From the NCBI RefSeq assembly GCF_001625695.1, contig NZ_AUXY01000111.1, positions 1-64,000 of the forward strand: 64,000 bases of DNA. The letters are read 5' to 3'. Source of the DNA: Pseudoalteromonas luteoviolacea H33-S. Lineage in GTDB: Bacteria; Pseudomonadota; Gammaproteobacteria; Enterobacterales; Alteromonadaceae. Position numbers and translations under genes: made by a program. Below the pieces are notes generated by a model. That model made no database searches. It was not told the origin of the DNA and was given only the letters and a program-made list of their open reading frames with translations. Positions 33,855-43,438 of the stretch are shown here, piece by piece. Numbering within the stretch: position 1 is the stretch's first letter; each line of letters begins with the position of its first letter.

Positions 33855-35402
33855 ATGCAGGACAAGGTTTGGATTTTTGATACAACGTTAAGAGATGGCG
33901 AGCAAGCACTGAAAGCGAGCTTGACAGAAGAAGATAAGATTCAGTTAGCGCATACCATAAGTCGACTGAATGTCGATGTGATGGAAGTGGGCTTCCCAGT
34001 GTCGAGTCCTGCTGATTTTAGAGCCGTTCAGCGTATTGCGCACGAAGTAAAGGGACCTGTTATATGTGGCTTAGCTCGTGCAATGCCAAAAGATATTGAA
34101 GCCTGTGGATTGGCATTGCAAGGGGCCGAACGACCTCGTATTCACACCTTTATCGCGACTAGTCCGCTGCATTTAGAGCATAAATTACGCAAGTCTCTAG
34201 ATGACGTCATCGATATGGCGGAGCGCTCAATCAGACAAGCTTTACAGTATACCGATGATGTTGAGTTTTCTTGTGAAGATGCTGGTCGCACGCCATATGC
34301 TGATTTATGCAAGGTGGTTGAACGCGCTATTAAAGCGGGCGCGACGACCATCAATATACCTGACACAGTGGGCTACACCACGCCTGATGAGTTTTCAGCC
34401 ATTATCCACCATTTGCGTAACAACGTGCCAAATATTGATAAAGCAAGATTGAGTGTACATTGCCACAATGATCTTGGTTTAGCGGTTTCAAATTCGATTG
34501 CCGCCGTGCAAGCAGGCGCGAGGCAAATTGAATGTACCATCAACGGAATTGGGGAGCGTGCAGGGAATTGTTCACTTGAAGAAGTGGCGATGATCATGAA
34601 AATGCGTGAAGACCATTTAAAAGTACAGACAGATATTCGCAGTGAAGAAATTTATCGCGCGTCTCGCCAAGTAGCGACAATTTGTAATATGCCGGTACAG
34701 CCAAATAAAGCCATTGTAGGCGAAAACGCGTTTGCGCACAGTTCCGGTATTCACCAAGACGGCGTTTTAAAAGCGCAAAATACCTATGAAATTATGGCAC
34801 CAGACATGGTCGGCGTGCCGAATAACCAACTAAACATGACCTCTCGTTCTGGCAGACACGTCATCGAACACCGCTTATCAGAGCTGGGTTATCAATCACA
34901 TGACTACGATATGGACCAGCTTTATACCAGCTTTTTGGAGCTGGCGGATCAGAAAGGCACTGTGTATGACTACGACCTAGAGGCCATGATTTATTTTAAT
35001 AAACTCGCCGAACAAGATGAGTTTTACCAGTTACAGTTTGTTAATGCATCTTCTAATTCTCAGTCCATTGCTAGTGCGACTGTGGGCATGAGCCTTGGCG
35101 GTGAACTCATTCAAGAAGCGGCGACAGGCAATGGCCCAGTCGAAGCTGCATTTTTAGCGATTGAGCGGATCACAGGTCAAGCTGTAGAGATGATTGAATA
35201 TAACCTAGAGGCGACAGGTCAAGGAGCAAGCTCACTTGGCCAGGTGAACATCATTGCAAAATGTGATGGTCGCCAATATCACGGCGCAGGTCTTGCTGCA
35301 GATGTCGTTGAAGCATCAGCGCGAGCCATGATCCGTGTTTACAACTTAATCGATAGGGCGCGAAAAGTGTCTAACCTTAAACAACAAAGGAAAGCAGGAT
35401 GA
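33855..35402 (+). CDS. leuA: 2-isopropylmalate synthase
   Basis: 515 residues from the ATG at 33855, eight bases after GAGG. A longer reading from 33786 would run through the attenuator and is rejected. The catalytic barrel shows DTTLRDGEQAL, the metal-binding HCHNDLG and NGIGERAGN. The HSSGIHQDG helical segment follows, then the C-terminal regulatory domain that binds leucine. It condenses acetyl-CoA with 2-oxoisovalerate, the first committed step of leucine synthesis. First gene of leuABCD; overlaps leuB by four bases (ATGA). Confidence 0.98.
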   Translation: MQDKVWIFDTTLRDGEQALKASLTEEDKIQLAHTISRLNVDVMEVGFPVSSPADFRAVQRIAHEVKGPVICGLARAMPKDIEACGLALQGAERPRIHTFIATSPLHLEHKLRKSLDDVIDMAERSIRQALQYTDDVEFSCEDAGRTPYADLCKVVERAIKAGATTINIPDTVGYTTPDEFSAIIHHLRNNVPNIDKARLSVHCHNDLGLAVSNSIAAVQAGARQIECTINGIGERAGNCSLEEVAMIMKMREDHLKVQTDIRSEEIYRASRQVATICNMPVQPNKAIVGENAFAHSSGIHQDGVLKAQNTYEIMAPDMVGVPNNQLNMTSRSGRHVIEHRLSELGYQSHDYDMDQLYTSFLELADQKGTVYDYDLEAMIYFNKLAEQDEFYQLQFVNASSNSQSIASATVGMSLGGELIQEAATGNGPVEAAFLAIERITGQAVEMIEYNLEATGQGASSLGQVNIIAKCDGRQYHGAGLAADVVEASARAMIRVYNLIDRARKVSNLKQQRKAG

Positions 35403-36475
35403 GTCAAAAAAGTTATCAAGTCGCAGTCTTGGCAGGCGATGGCATAGGCCCTGAGGTAATGGCTGCTGCCCAGCGTGTGCTTGAACGCGTGAGTGAAGAA
35501 TTTGCGTTTCAATTAAATTTGGTTCATCAAGCCATTGGCGGCGCTGCAATCGATGAATTTGGTGAGGCATTACCAGCACATACATTGTCTGCATGTGAGC
35601 AAGCCGATGCAATCTTGTTTGGCTCTGTAGGGGGACCAAAATGGGCTGATTTACCACCGGAAAAACAGCCGGAGCGTGCATCTTTATTACCACTTAGAAA
35701 GCACTTTGGTCTATTTTGTAATCTTAGGCCTGCGCAGCTTTTACCGGCCCTGAGCGCGGCATCGCCACTGCGTGAAGACATCAGTGCACAAGGGTTTGAC
35801 ATTTTATGTGTGCGAGAGCTAACAGGTGGGATCTACTTTGGTGAAAAGGGCCGTCAAGGCAGTGGTGACAGTGAGTTTGCTTTCGATACACAAAAGTACA
35901 GCCGTAAAGAAATTGAGCGCATTGCACGTTTTGCTTTTGATGCCGCACGTTTGCGTCGTAATCATGTTACATCGGTTGATAAATCAAATGTTTTAGCATC
36001 CAGTGTATTGTGGCGAGAGGTCGTGATTGAAGTCAGCCAAGATTATCCTGATGTCACGCTTGAGCATATCTATATCGATAATGCTGCGATGCAGTTGGTG
36101 AAGCAACCTAGCCAGTTTGATGTGCTTTTATGTGACAATTTGTTTGGCGATATATTGTCTGATGAATGCGCCATGATAACCGGCTCTATGGGGCTACTAC
36201 CGTCGGCGAGTTTAAATCAGTCTGGGTTTGGTTTGTATGAACCTGCTGGTGGATCTGCCCCTGATATTGCAGGCAAAGGCATTGCAAATCCAATTGCACA
36301 AATCTTAAGTGCCGCTTTAATGTTGCGTTATTCACTGGGTGAAGATGAGGCAGCCAGACGCATTGAAAAAGCCGTCGCAGAAGCCGTGGCACAAGGGGTG
36401 GGTACGCCAGATATATATCCACAGGCAGGGTATACCACGCAAGATGTTGCGCAAGCGATAGTTGATCGTATTTAA
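35399..36475 (+). CDS. leuB: 3-isopropylmalate dehydrogenase
   Basis: 358 residues. Motifs: VAVLAGDGIGPEVM at the N-terminus, LRPAQLLPAL, the NAD/substrate segment SVDKSNVLASS, the Mg-binding DNLFGDILSDE and the C-terminal EPAGGSAPDIAGKGIANP. It oxidises and decarboxylates 3-isopropylmalate to 2-oxoisocaproate in the cytoplasm. Translationally coupled to leuA by an ATGA overlap; leuC follows after 29 bases. Confidence 0.98.
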   Translation: MSQKSYQVAVLAGDGIGPEVMAAAQRVLERVSEEFAFQLNLVHQAIGGAAIDEFGEALPAHTLSACEQADAILFGSVGGPKWADLPPEKQPERASLLPLRKHFGLFCNLRPAQLLPALSAASPLREDISAQGFDILCVRELTGGIYFGEKGRQGSGDSEFAFDTQKYSRKEIERIARFAFDAARLRRNHVTSVDKSNVLASSVLWREVVIEVSQDYPDVTLEHIYIDNAAMQLVKQPSQFDVLLCDNLFGDILSDECAMITGSMGLLPSASLNQSGFGLYEPAGGSAPDIAGKGIANPIAQILSAALMLRYSLGEDEAARRIEKAVAEAVAQGVGTPDIYPQAGYTTQDVAQAIVDRI

Positions 36476-36504
36476 GATCCGTTTTTAAAGGAAGGATGTA
36501 GCAA

Positions 36505-37908
36505 GTGGCACAGACTTTATACGATAAGATTTGGCAATCCCATGTGGTTGCGCAAATTAATGAACAGACTGATTTACTGTATATCGACAGGCATTTAGTA
36601 CATGAGGTGACGTCCCCGCAAGCATTTGCCGGTCTGAGAGAGAAAAATCGCCCAGTACGTTGTCCAGGAAAAACCTTCGCGACCATGGATCACAACGTAT
36701 CAACCAAAAGCCGTTCGATTGATGCGGCCAGTGAAGTGAGCAAAAATCAACTTCAAGCGCTGGCAAATAATTGTGCTGAATTTGGTGTCGAGCTTTATGA
36801 TTTGGAATCGATTAATCAGGGGATTGTTCATGTCATGGGGCCTGAACAAGGGATCACATTACCCGGCACAACTATAGTATGTGGTGATAGCCATACGTCG
36901 ACCCATGGTGCTTTTGGGGCATTAGCACATGGTATCGGTACCTCAGAAGTAGAACATGTTTTGGCAACGCAAACACTGCAGCAGAAAAAAGCGAAGTCAC
37001 TCAAAATTCAGATCAACGGTTTACTGCGACCAACCGTCACCGCAAAAGACTTAATTATGGCTGTGATCGGTGAGCTCGGCACCGCTGGTGGTACCGGTTA
37101 TGTTGCAGAGTTTTGTGGCACTGCCATCGAAGCCTTGTCGATGGAGTCACGTATGACGCTTTGTAACATGAGCATAGAGATGGGCGCAAAGGCCGGTCTA
37201 ATTGCCCCTGATGAGATAACTTATGCCTATTTGCAAGGACGTCCTTTTGCACCAAAAGGTGACGATTTCACTCACGCCGTTGCGTATTGGAAAACGCTGC
37301 ATTCAGATGAGGGGGCGCAGTTTGATCGCGTGGTTGAAATGGATGCTGAAGACATTCAGCCTCAGGTGACGTGGGGCACGAGCCCCGAGCAAGTGATTGG
37401 CATTGATGAGTTGATACCAAATCCGGATGAAGAGCAAGATCTTATCAAAGCTGACTCCATGCGATCAGCACTGCGTTATATGGGGCTCGAAGCTGGGCAG
37501 AGGTTATCTGATGCTAAAGTTGACACGGTCTTCATTGGCTCTTGTACCAATAGCCGCATTGAAGACTTACGCGCTGCTGCAAAGATAGTTGAAGGTAAAA
37601 AAGTCGCTCGAGGTGTAGAAGCGCTGATAGTACCGGGCTCTGGTTTAGTAAAACAACAGGCTGAGCAAGAAGGGCTCGCTGATATTTTCATGGCCGCGGG
37701 CTTCGAATGGCGTGAACCTGGTTGCTCTATGTGCTTGGCCATGAATGACGATAGATTAGGTGCTGGCAAACGCTGTGCATCTACGTCGAATCGTAACTTT
37801 GAAGGCCGACAGGGTCGGGGTGGACGAACCCATTTGGTTAGTCCGGCAATGGCGGCTGCGGCGGCAATCGCAGGTCGATTTACAGATATCCGAGGAGCGC
37901 AAAGATGA
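36505..37908 (+). CDS. leuC: 3-isopropylmalate dehydratase large subunit
   Basis: 467 residues from a GTG start preceded by AAGGAAGG. Aconitase-family [4Fe-4S] enzyme: HEVTSPQAF and CGDSHTSTHGAFG near the N-terminus, then the cluster ligands in GSCTNSRIEDL and GCSMCLAMN, and the C-terminal RNFEGRQGRGGRTHL. With LeuD it isomerises 2-isopropylmalate to 3-isopropylmalate. The stop overlaps the leuD start by four bases. Confidence 0.98.
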   Translation: MAQTLYDKIWQSHVVAQINEQTDLLYIDRHLVHEVTSPQAFAGLREKNRPVRCPGKTFATMDHNVSTKSRSIDAASEVSKNQLQALANNCAEFGVELYDLESINQGIVHVMGPEQGITLPGTTIVCGDSHTSTHGAFGALAHGIGTSEVEHVLATQTLQQKKAKSLKIQINGLLRPTVTAKDLIMAVIGELGTAGGTGYVAEFCGTAIEALSMESRMTLCNMSIEMGAKAGLIAPDEITYAYLQGRPFAPKGDDFTHAVAYWKTLHSDEGAQFDRVVEMDAEDIQPQVTWGTSPEQVIGIDELIPNPDEEQDLIKADSMRSALRYMGLEAGQRLSDAKVDTVFIGSCTNSRIEDLRAAAKIVEGKKVARGVEALIVPGSGLVKQQAEQEGLADIFMAAGFEWREPGCSMCLAMNDDRLGAGKRCASTSNRNFEGRQGRGGRTHLVSPAMAAAAAIAGRFTDIRGAQR

Positions 37909-38504
37909 GCAAGTATCATAGTGGGTTAATGGCGCCATTGGATAAAAACAACGTTGATACTGACCAAATTATTCCTAAGCAATTTTTAACGTCAACGAGT
38001 CGAGATGGTTTTGATAAAGCACTTTTTTACGATTGGAGATATTTAGACAGCGGCGAGCCTGATCCAGAGTTTGTGCTGAATTTTGAGCGTTATCACGGTG
38101 CTACGGTCTTATTGACTCGGGACAACTTTGGCTGCGGTTCGTCTCGTGAGCATGCACCTTGGGCACTTAAGCAATATGGCTTTAGTGTGATCTTGGCAGA
38201 AAGTTTTGCAGATATTTTCTTCAATAACTGTGGCAACAACCAGATGCTGTGTGTGGCATTGTCAGCTGAGGTGTTAGATGGTTTATTTGCGGTGTGTGAA
38301 TCGCACCCGCAAGTACACATAGAGATTGATCTTGAAAACCAAGTGATTTGTAGTGAGCACTTTGCTGATATTCCCTTTGAGGTCCGTTCGGATATCAAGG
38401 CGAGGTTACTCAGTGGTTTAGATTTTATTGGAGAAACAGAGCAGCTTAATCACTATATTGATGCCTTTGAGCAAAAGCTACAGGCTGCAAGGCCGTGGCA
38501 ATAA
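37905..38504 (+). CDS. leuD: 3-isopropylmalate dehydratase small subunit
   Basis: 199 residues, the normal length. The swivel-domain signature is NFGCGSSREHAPWAL (about residues 70-84), with NVDTDQIIPKQFL at the N-terminus. It completes the LeuCD heterodimer and is the last gene of the operon. The following ~90 bases include no strong terminator before the next gene. Confidence 0.98.
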   Translation: MSKYHSGLMAPLDKNNVDTDQIIPKQFLTSTSRDGFDKALFYDWRYLDSGEPDPEFVLNFERYHGATVLLTRDNFGCGSSREHAPWALKQYGFSVILAESFADIFFNNCGNNQMLCVALSAEVLDGLFAVCESHPQVHIEIDLENQVICSEHFADIPFEVRSDIKARLLSGLDFIGETEQLNHYIDAFEQKLQAARPWQ

Positions 38505-38593
38505 TTCTTGAGTTCTAAACCAACCATCGCATTTTTTTGCCATTATGCCAAAGGCGTTCTAGTCTTTGGCTTTTCATATTTAGGAACAATTCG

Positions 38594-39196
38594 ATGAATA
38601 AGTTTACAGCTTCTTTATTAGCTGCAGCGACCGTAATCGCTAGTAGTGCTGCTATTGCTCGCCCTGCGCCTCTTGTCTCTATTCCAACTCATGATGCTTT
38701 TTTTGATAAAATTAAAGCGCATTGTGGTAAAGCATATGAGGGCAAAGTAACAGTAGATAATCAGGGTCCTAGCGCATTCAGCGAAGAGCGGTTGGTGATG
38801 CATGTTCGTCGTTGTAACGAACGTGAGTTGCAAGTTCCATTTCATGTTGGTAAAGATGCATCGCGTACTTGGATCATTACTAAAACAGGCAGTGGCCTGA
38901 GCCTTAAACACGATCACCGTCATAAAGACGGTAGTGATGATAAATCTACTATGTATGGTGGCCACACTGTCGATGCCGGTTTTGACAATGTGCAATCATT
39001 CCCAGCTGATCAATATTCAAAAGAATTGTTCATTCAGCATGCTATTCCACAATCAATGGGTAATACATGGCAGATGTTTATCTATGATGATAAGTTTACT
39101 TATCGCTTAGTACGCGAAGGCAGAGAGTTTAGAGTTGACTTTGATTTAACTAAACCAGTTAAAGCGCCAAAAGCACCGTGGGGATATCAAGACTAA
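38594..39196 (+). CDS. secreted protein of unknown function
   Basis: 200 residues. The ATG at 38594 is chosen because TAGGAAC lies just upstream and a signal peptide (MNKFTASLLAAATVIASSAAIA) starts there. The mature protein has two cysteines (AHCGKAYEG near residue 42 and RRCNERELQ near 73), a His-rich segment LKHDHRHKDGSDD that could bind metal, and a C-terminal YRLVREGREFRVDFDLT strand pair. I do not assign a function. Monocistronic; a CCAGCATC/GATGCTGG hairpin at 39212-39236 separates it from the convergent lipoprotein gene. Confidence 0.72.
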   Translation: MNKFTASLLAAATVIASSAAIARPAPLVSIPTHDAFFDKIKAHCGKAYEGKVTVDNQGPSAFSEERLVMHVRRCNERELQVPFHVGKDASRTWIITKTGSGLSLKHDHRHKDGSDDKSTMYGGHTVDAGFDNVQSFPADQYSKELFIQHAIPQSMGNTWQMFIYDDKFTYRLVREGREFRVDFDLTKPVKAPKAPWGYQD

Positions 39197-39247
39197 CCTT
39201 GGTGTTATCAGCCAGCATCTCAAACTTGGATGCTGGTCTCTAGTAGG

Positions 39248-39631
39248 TTATTTTTCCTCTTTTACACATTTCACTTCAACGCGCAGATCTGGCTGATATG
39301 GGCGAGGGTAAGTTGGTAAGCGATCAAATTTTTGTACGCCTCCGTGCAATAATATTTGTGGTTTGACGCCACCGCATAGCTTTTGACTATGGCGCAATAA
39401 AAACACACTTTGTTGCAAAAAATGCTCGTAAGAATCCGATTTTATCTGTAAGTAATAATGGTCATCGTTATACTTAATTTGTTCGTAATGTACTTTGTGA
39501 TCAAAATCATAGTACTTTTCAGTAACGCCGAGTTTGTTTGGCGTGAAGTTACAGGCACTGAGTAAACTAAGAGATATAATTGTGAGTATTTTTACGGCGA
39601 GTTTATTGGCTAAAGTGTTGCTAGGCTGCAT
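39248..39631 (-). CDS. small lipoprotein of unknown function
   Basis: About 127 residues from the ATG at 39631, which gives a lipoprotein signal peptide with lipobox LLSAC near residue 27. Start-site support is otherwise weak: no clear ribosome binding site, and a longer frame reaches 39691. The mature part is Tyr/His-rich with two more cysteines (QKLCGGVKP, EVKCVKEEK). No domain recognised. It is divergent from the TerB-like gene, with 60 bases between starts. Confidence 0.62.
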   Translation of the reverse strand: MQPSNTLANKLAVKILTIISLSLLSACNFTPNKLGVTEKYYDFDHKVHYEQIKYNDDHYYLQIKSDSYEHFLQQSVFLLRHSQKLCGGVKPQILLHGGVQKFDRLPTYPRPYQPDLRVEVKCVKEEK

Positions 39632-39691
39632 ATTTACAATCAAACCATTGATAGAGCATTTATTTACTAATTGTATCAAAAGGGGCGACAA

Positions 39692-40150
39692 TTGTTAGAA
39701 CGTATAAAGCTATTTTTAAATAAATTCGATTCACAACCTGAGCATCCTGCACCAGTAGATTTTGCAACTGCGTTAGGTGCTTTGATGGTTGAGGTGATGA
39801 GGGCTGATAATGATATCGCCCCTGATGAGTTAAAGATGATAACTAAGCTGTTGCAGCAGCACTGTCAGTTATCAGCCGATAACAGTGATCTTATCTGTAG
39901 CAAGGCACAGCAGTTGGTTAATGAAGCAATTGATTTACATCGCTTTGTGAAGGTCGTCAATGACAATACCAGTGAAGAAGCGCGTATTGAAGTGATTGAG
40001 TTGCTATGGATGGTTGCATTTGCAGATGGCAAGTTAGATCCACAAGAAGACTATACTGTACGCAAATTAGCTGGTTTGATGTACGTAGCGCATGGCGACT
40101 TTATTGCCGCCAAGCTCAATGTAAAAAATGTTTTGGGGCTACCAGATTAG
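39692..40150 (+). CDS. TerB-like (tellurite resistance family) protein
   Basis: 152 residues from a TTG start; AAAGGGG eight bases upstream decides it. All-helical TerB domain: ALGALMVEVMRADNDIAPDEL at residues about 24-44 and LLWMVAFADGKLDPQEDYTVRKLAGLM in the second half, each with the acidic metal-binding pattern of the family (ADxxxxxxE). TerB proteins occur in stress and membrane-associated complexes; a single gene without the other ter genes gives no more precise role. Its stop overlaps that of the convergent sigma factor gene by four bases. Confidence 0.82.
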   Translation: MLERIKLFLNKFDSQPEHPAPVDFATALGALMVEVMRADNDIAPDELKMITKLLQQHCQLSADNSDLICSKAQQLVNEAIDLHRFVKVVNDNTSEEARIEVIELLWMVAFADGKLDPQEDYTVRKLAGLMYVAHGDFIAAKLNVKNVLGLPD

Positions 40151-40677
40151 TGAGCCACAGCACCTGCTTGCAGTTCATTCTGACAAGATTGGATCGCTTC
40201 TTTAATCATAAAGTTCACTAACGTTGGTGAAATATGGTACATTTTGGCGATTTCTTTCTGCTTCAAACGACCATCTCGGTAAAAGCTGACCACGTTTTGA
40301 TGGCGTTTAGATAGCTTACCAATGGTGCTATTCACCTTGTCTGATAGTTGCGCATCAATATACTTTTCTTCAAGGTTTGAGCTCTCGTCATCAAACTGTT
40401 CATTTTGAATAGACTCTAAGTCCACTAAAGACTCACGAGTTTGTTTTCGGATCATATCAATGGCAATGTTTCTCGCAACCTGATAGCAATAGCTTTTGGT
40501 ATTTTTGACCTGACAATCTTGGCATTTAGACATACCTGATAAGCGTAAAAACGTATCTTGTAGGGCATCCTCGGCCAGATATGGGCAGCGTAAGATGTTA
40601 TTCAAATAAGCCAGTAATTTTGCCTCATTCTCAGCAATCACTTTAGACCACTTGTTGCACAGCTGCACTGTATTCAC
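40147..40677 (-). CDS. PvdS-like ECF (iron-starvation) sigma factor
   Basis: 176 residues. Region 2 (about 10-85) has LAEDALQDTFLRLSG and YCYQVARNIAIDMIRKQ. Region 4 (about 112-170) ends QKEIAKMYHISPTLVNFMIKEAI, and its SPTLVNFMI stretch matches the recognition helix of Pseudomonas PvdS as I recall it. No anti-sigma or FpvR/FecR-like gene is adjacent. A near-consensus Fur box lies 32 bases upstream of the start. A KCQDC motif (residues about 51-55) in the region 2 loop is unusual and could bind metal. The divergent acylase gene and the NRPS cluster beyond it are the probable regulon. Confidence 0.88.
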   Translation of the reverse strand: MNTVQLCNKWSKVIAENEAKLLAYLNNILRCPYLAEDALQDTFLRLSGMSKCQDCQVKNTKSYCYQVARNIAIDMIRKQTRESLVDLESIQNEQFDDESSNLEEKYIDAQLSDKVNSTIGKLSKRHQNVVSFYRDGRLKQKEIAKMYHISPTLVNFMIKEAIQSCQNELQAGAVAH

Positions 40678-40708
40678 TCCTATTTGTCTTGAAAGTTGAT
40701 CCGTAATA

Positions 40709-40727
40709 GATAATGCGAATTATTATC
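40709..40727 (-). promoter_or_regulatory. Fur box
   Basis: GATAATGCGAATTATTATC matches 16 of the 19 positions of the classical Fur consensus. It is 32 bases upstream of the sigma factor ATG, where a promoter would be. Iron-replete Fur should therefore repress the sigma factor. The box might also affect the divergent acylase promoter. Confidence 0.85.
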
Positions 40728-40949
40728 ACTATTATGTTATTTTGATCTTCTATTAACAGTCAAGTGTTTTATGCGGCTTTGATAATTAAAGGAAAATTAA
40801 CTGTGAATTAATTTTGGTTTTGTTTGCTTAACTTTAGTTGCTTATTTTGCAACAAATAATCTTGTTATTTTCTTTGGTTTTTTACGGTTTGTATCGTCTT
40901 GAGAGCACGGGTTTAAATTTTCGAAGCGTTTAAGAACTTAAGGAAAGTT

Positions 40950-43382
40950 ATGAAGTTAAAATCTACATTAGTACCAATTTTGGCAGCATGTACCATAACT
41001 GGTATTCATTTCGGCGCAGAGGCGAGTACGTCGTCAATGAGTCTGAGCGAAGATGTCAAGATCACACGTACCGAGCATGGTATTCCGCATATTCAAGCAA
41101 AATCTTTATTTGGCTTAGGCTATGGTAATGCGTATGCCCAAGCACAAGATCATGCCTGTATTTTGGCAGATGGTTATGTGCGTGTTAAAGGCGAACGCGC
41201 CAAGTATTTGGGTCCGCATAAAAACGGGCAAGATAACTTTTTTGTTAGCTTAGATTTAGGCTATAAAATTATTGACTTACGCGGTCGAGTTGAGCGCGAA
41301 TATGCCAATCTTTCAGCAGATACACGATCACTAGCAGAGGGTTTTGCTGCGGGTTATAACCAGTACCTACAAGATGTAAACCTAGGTAAAGCGACTTTGG
41401 CGCCAGCATGTGATGGTAAAGCCTGGGTGCAACCGATTGAAGGCGTAGATGTCGTTGCGTCAGTGTTAGCGTCTGCAGTTCAGAATAGCATTGGCCGTTT
41501 ATTGGTACAAATTCTTCAAGCAAATCCGGGTACAGGCACAGAGTGGCTACCAGTGATTGCGAAGCAAGAAAGTGAGGAGTCACAGCCTTGGTTAATGGCA
41601 AACAACACAAATTATAAGCCAAAGCAACTTACACAGGGCTCAAATGGTTGGGCATTGGGTCATGAAGTGACTGATAATGGCCGCGGTTTATTGCTTGCCA
41701 ATCCACATTTCCCATTTAATGGTAACCTGAGATTTTGGGCTAACCATGCCAGTGTAGAAGGCGACTTTAGCACCATGGGTGCGTCAGTGGTGGGTGTACC
41801 TGGGATTGTGAATATCGGCTTCAACCAAAATATTGCTTGGACACATACCTACTCAGCAGCACGTCATGAAGTCATCTATCAGCTTGAGTTAAACCCTACA
41901 AACCCGCTGCAATATAAATTTGATGGTCAATGGCAAGATATTGAGAAGAAACAGGTTAATGTTGATGTCTTAACGCCAATGGGCGTGATCACCATGAAGA
42001 AAGACTACTTCACGACACCCATTGGTTATGTGCTTGAAGATCAGAAAAACTTCAAGTGGGATGACAAAAATGCCTATGTTGTGCGCGATACCAACTTAAA
42101 TAATTTGGAAGGGATTGACCACTGGCTGGCAATGAACCGCGCTAATAACCTAGACGAGTTCATCGATACCTTTAAAACGCTAGATGGTTTGGCGTTTAAC
42201 AATACCCTTGTGGCAGATAATCAAGGTGAAGTGTTCTACATCGATGATTCTAACGTACCAGATTTACCTGCGATGGGTGAAGAGCTGCTGCGTTCACATC
42301 CGGTGATTTCACAAGTGTATAAAAACACGCGTATGGCTGTTTTACCGGGTACTAGCAGTGCATTGGTCTACCAGCAAGAAATTCCGTACGAGCGTGCACC
42401 TAAATTACGTCGTCAAGATTATGTACAAAATGCCAATAATTCATACTGGTTAACGAACCTAAATGAAAAATTGACAGGCTACTCGCCGTTGTATGGCCAT
42501 ACTGATTATAAGCAAACACGTCGCACGCGTTATAACTTAAACTTACTGCGTTTTGCCCGCGGTGCAGATGGTAAATTTGACCGTCATGAATTAGAAAGCA
42601 TCGTCACAGGTACCAGCGCGTCGTTTGAACTTTACAAACCAACAGTGATGGCTGCATGTGCATTGTATGCAGGTCAAACGCTTAAAGTGACTGATACTTT
42701 AAGTATGCCTGTCGATCCAGCATGTCGTGCATTTGCAAAATGGGATGGCAAATTTAATGCAAACTCGGTGTCTGCGCCACTTGCAAAAGAGTTCTTTAGC
42801 TTATTGGAAGATGAGAACTTACTAGTGCAATTTAATCCAGCATTTCCTGCTGTGACGCCAAGTATTGTCAAAGCGGACAAAGCAACTTTGGTTAAGTTAT
42901 TGGCTGCAAGTAAGCACCTTGAAAATGCAGGCTTCGCCATTGATGCACCATTGGGTGAGTTACAGTATTTGCAAAAGGGTGACCGCCGCATCCCTTGGCC
43001 AGGCGCTGAGCACAACAGTGGTGGCTTTAATATTTACTCAACAACCAATGCGATGGATCTGACCTCATTTTCACCACAGTTAGCGCCGCCGTTAAAAGAA
43101 GTGTTAAACGAAAACTGGACAGTGAGCACTGGCTTGAGTACAGATGGTTATCCAATCAACTATGGTTCTAGCTGGATGATGGTGGTCGGCTTTGATCAGC
43201 ACGGTCCGCAAGCCCGTGGTCTGTTGACTTACTCACAGAGTAATAATCCAAATTCACCACACTTCTCTGATGCCAGTGAACACTATGCTGCTGGCAAAGG
43301 ATTGATTGATTTGCCGTACACAGATGCACAGATCAAGCAAAATAAAGTCAGTGAAATCACACTTAGCGTGAAAAAAGACTAA
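40950..43382 (+). CDS. PvdQ-like Ntn-hydrolase acylase (penicillin/AHL acylase family)
   Basis: 810 residues with signal peptide (ending FGAEAS). The alpha chain is followed by the autoprocessing site QG/SNGWALG, so Ser231 should be the N-terminal nucleophile of the beta chain. Segments LLLANPHFPFNG, MGASVVGVPGIVNIGF, IAWTHT, DYVQNANNSYWLTN and ARGLLTYSQS match PvdQ from memory. PvdQ removes the fatty acyl group from pyoverdine precursors in the periplasm and also cleaves long-chain N-acyl homoserine lactones. Position beside a FAAL-primed NRPS and a PvdS-like sigma factor favours deacylation of the cluster product. A terminator hairpin follows. Confidence 0.93.
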   Translation: MKLKSTLVPILAACTITGIHFGAEASTSSMSLSEDVKITRTEHGIPHIQAKSLFGLGYGNAYAQAQDHACILADGYVRVKGERAKYLGPHKNGQDNFFVSLDLGYKIIDLRGRVEREYANLSADTRSLAEGFAAGYNQYLQDVNLGKATLAPACDGKAWVQPIEGVDVVASVLASAVQNSIGRLLVQILQANPGTGTEWLPVIAKQESEESQPWLMANNTNYKPKQLTQGSNGWALGHEVTDNGRGLLLANPHFPFNGNLRFWANHASVEGDFSTMGASVVGVPGIVNIGFNQNIAWTHTYSAARHEVIYQLELNPTNPLQYKFDGQWQDIEKKQVNVDVLTPMGVITMKKDYFTTPIGYVLEDQKNFKWDDKNAYVVRDTNLNNLEGIDHWLAMNRANNLDEFIDTFKTLDGLAFNNTLVADNQGEVFYIDDSNVPDLPAMGEELLRSHPVISQVYKNTRMAVLPGTSSALVYQQEIPYERAPKLRRQDYVQNANNSYWLTNLNEKLTGYSPLYGHTDYKQTRRTRYNLNLLRFARGADGKFDRHELESIVTGTSASFELYKPTVMAACALYAGQTLKVTDTLSMPVDPACRAFAKWDGKFNANSVSAPLAKEFFSLLEDENLLVQFNPAFPAVTPSIVKADKATLVKLLAASKHLENAGFAIDAPLGELQYLQKGDRRIPWPGAEHNSGGFNIYSTTNAMDLTSFSPQLAPPLKEVLNENWTVSTGLSTDGYPINYGSSWMMVVGFDQHGPQARGLLTYSQSNNPNSPHFSDASEHYAAGKGLIDLPYTDAQIKQNKVSEITLSVKKD

Positions 43383-43389
43383 AAATCCT

Positions 43390-43427
43390 AGACTGTCGCG
43401 CGTCACAGTGGCGACAGTCTAATTTTT
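43390..43427 (+). terminator. terminator between acylase and MbtH genes
   Basis: AGACTGTCGC / GCGACAGTCT perfect ten-base stem, then AATTTTT. It probably ends most acylase transcripts; the short 11-base gap to the MbtH start means readthrough would be needed for cotranscription. Confidence 0.7.
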
Positions 43428-43438
43428 GGAAAAATGTG

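Noticed and set aside
40678..40949. PvdS-type promoter box (TAAAT-N16/17-CGT) before the acylase
   Set aside because: TAAAT at about 40912-40916 has a CGT only eight bases downstream; no correctly spaced pair was seen, so the sigma factor's targets are not supported by motif.
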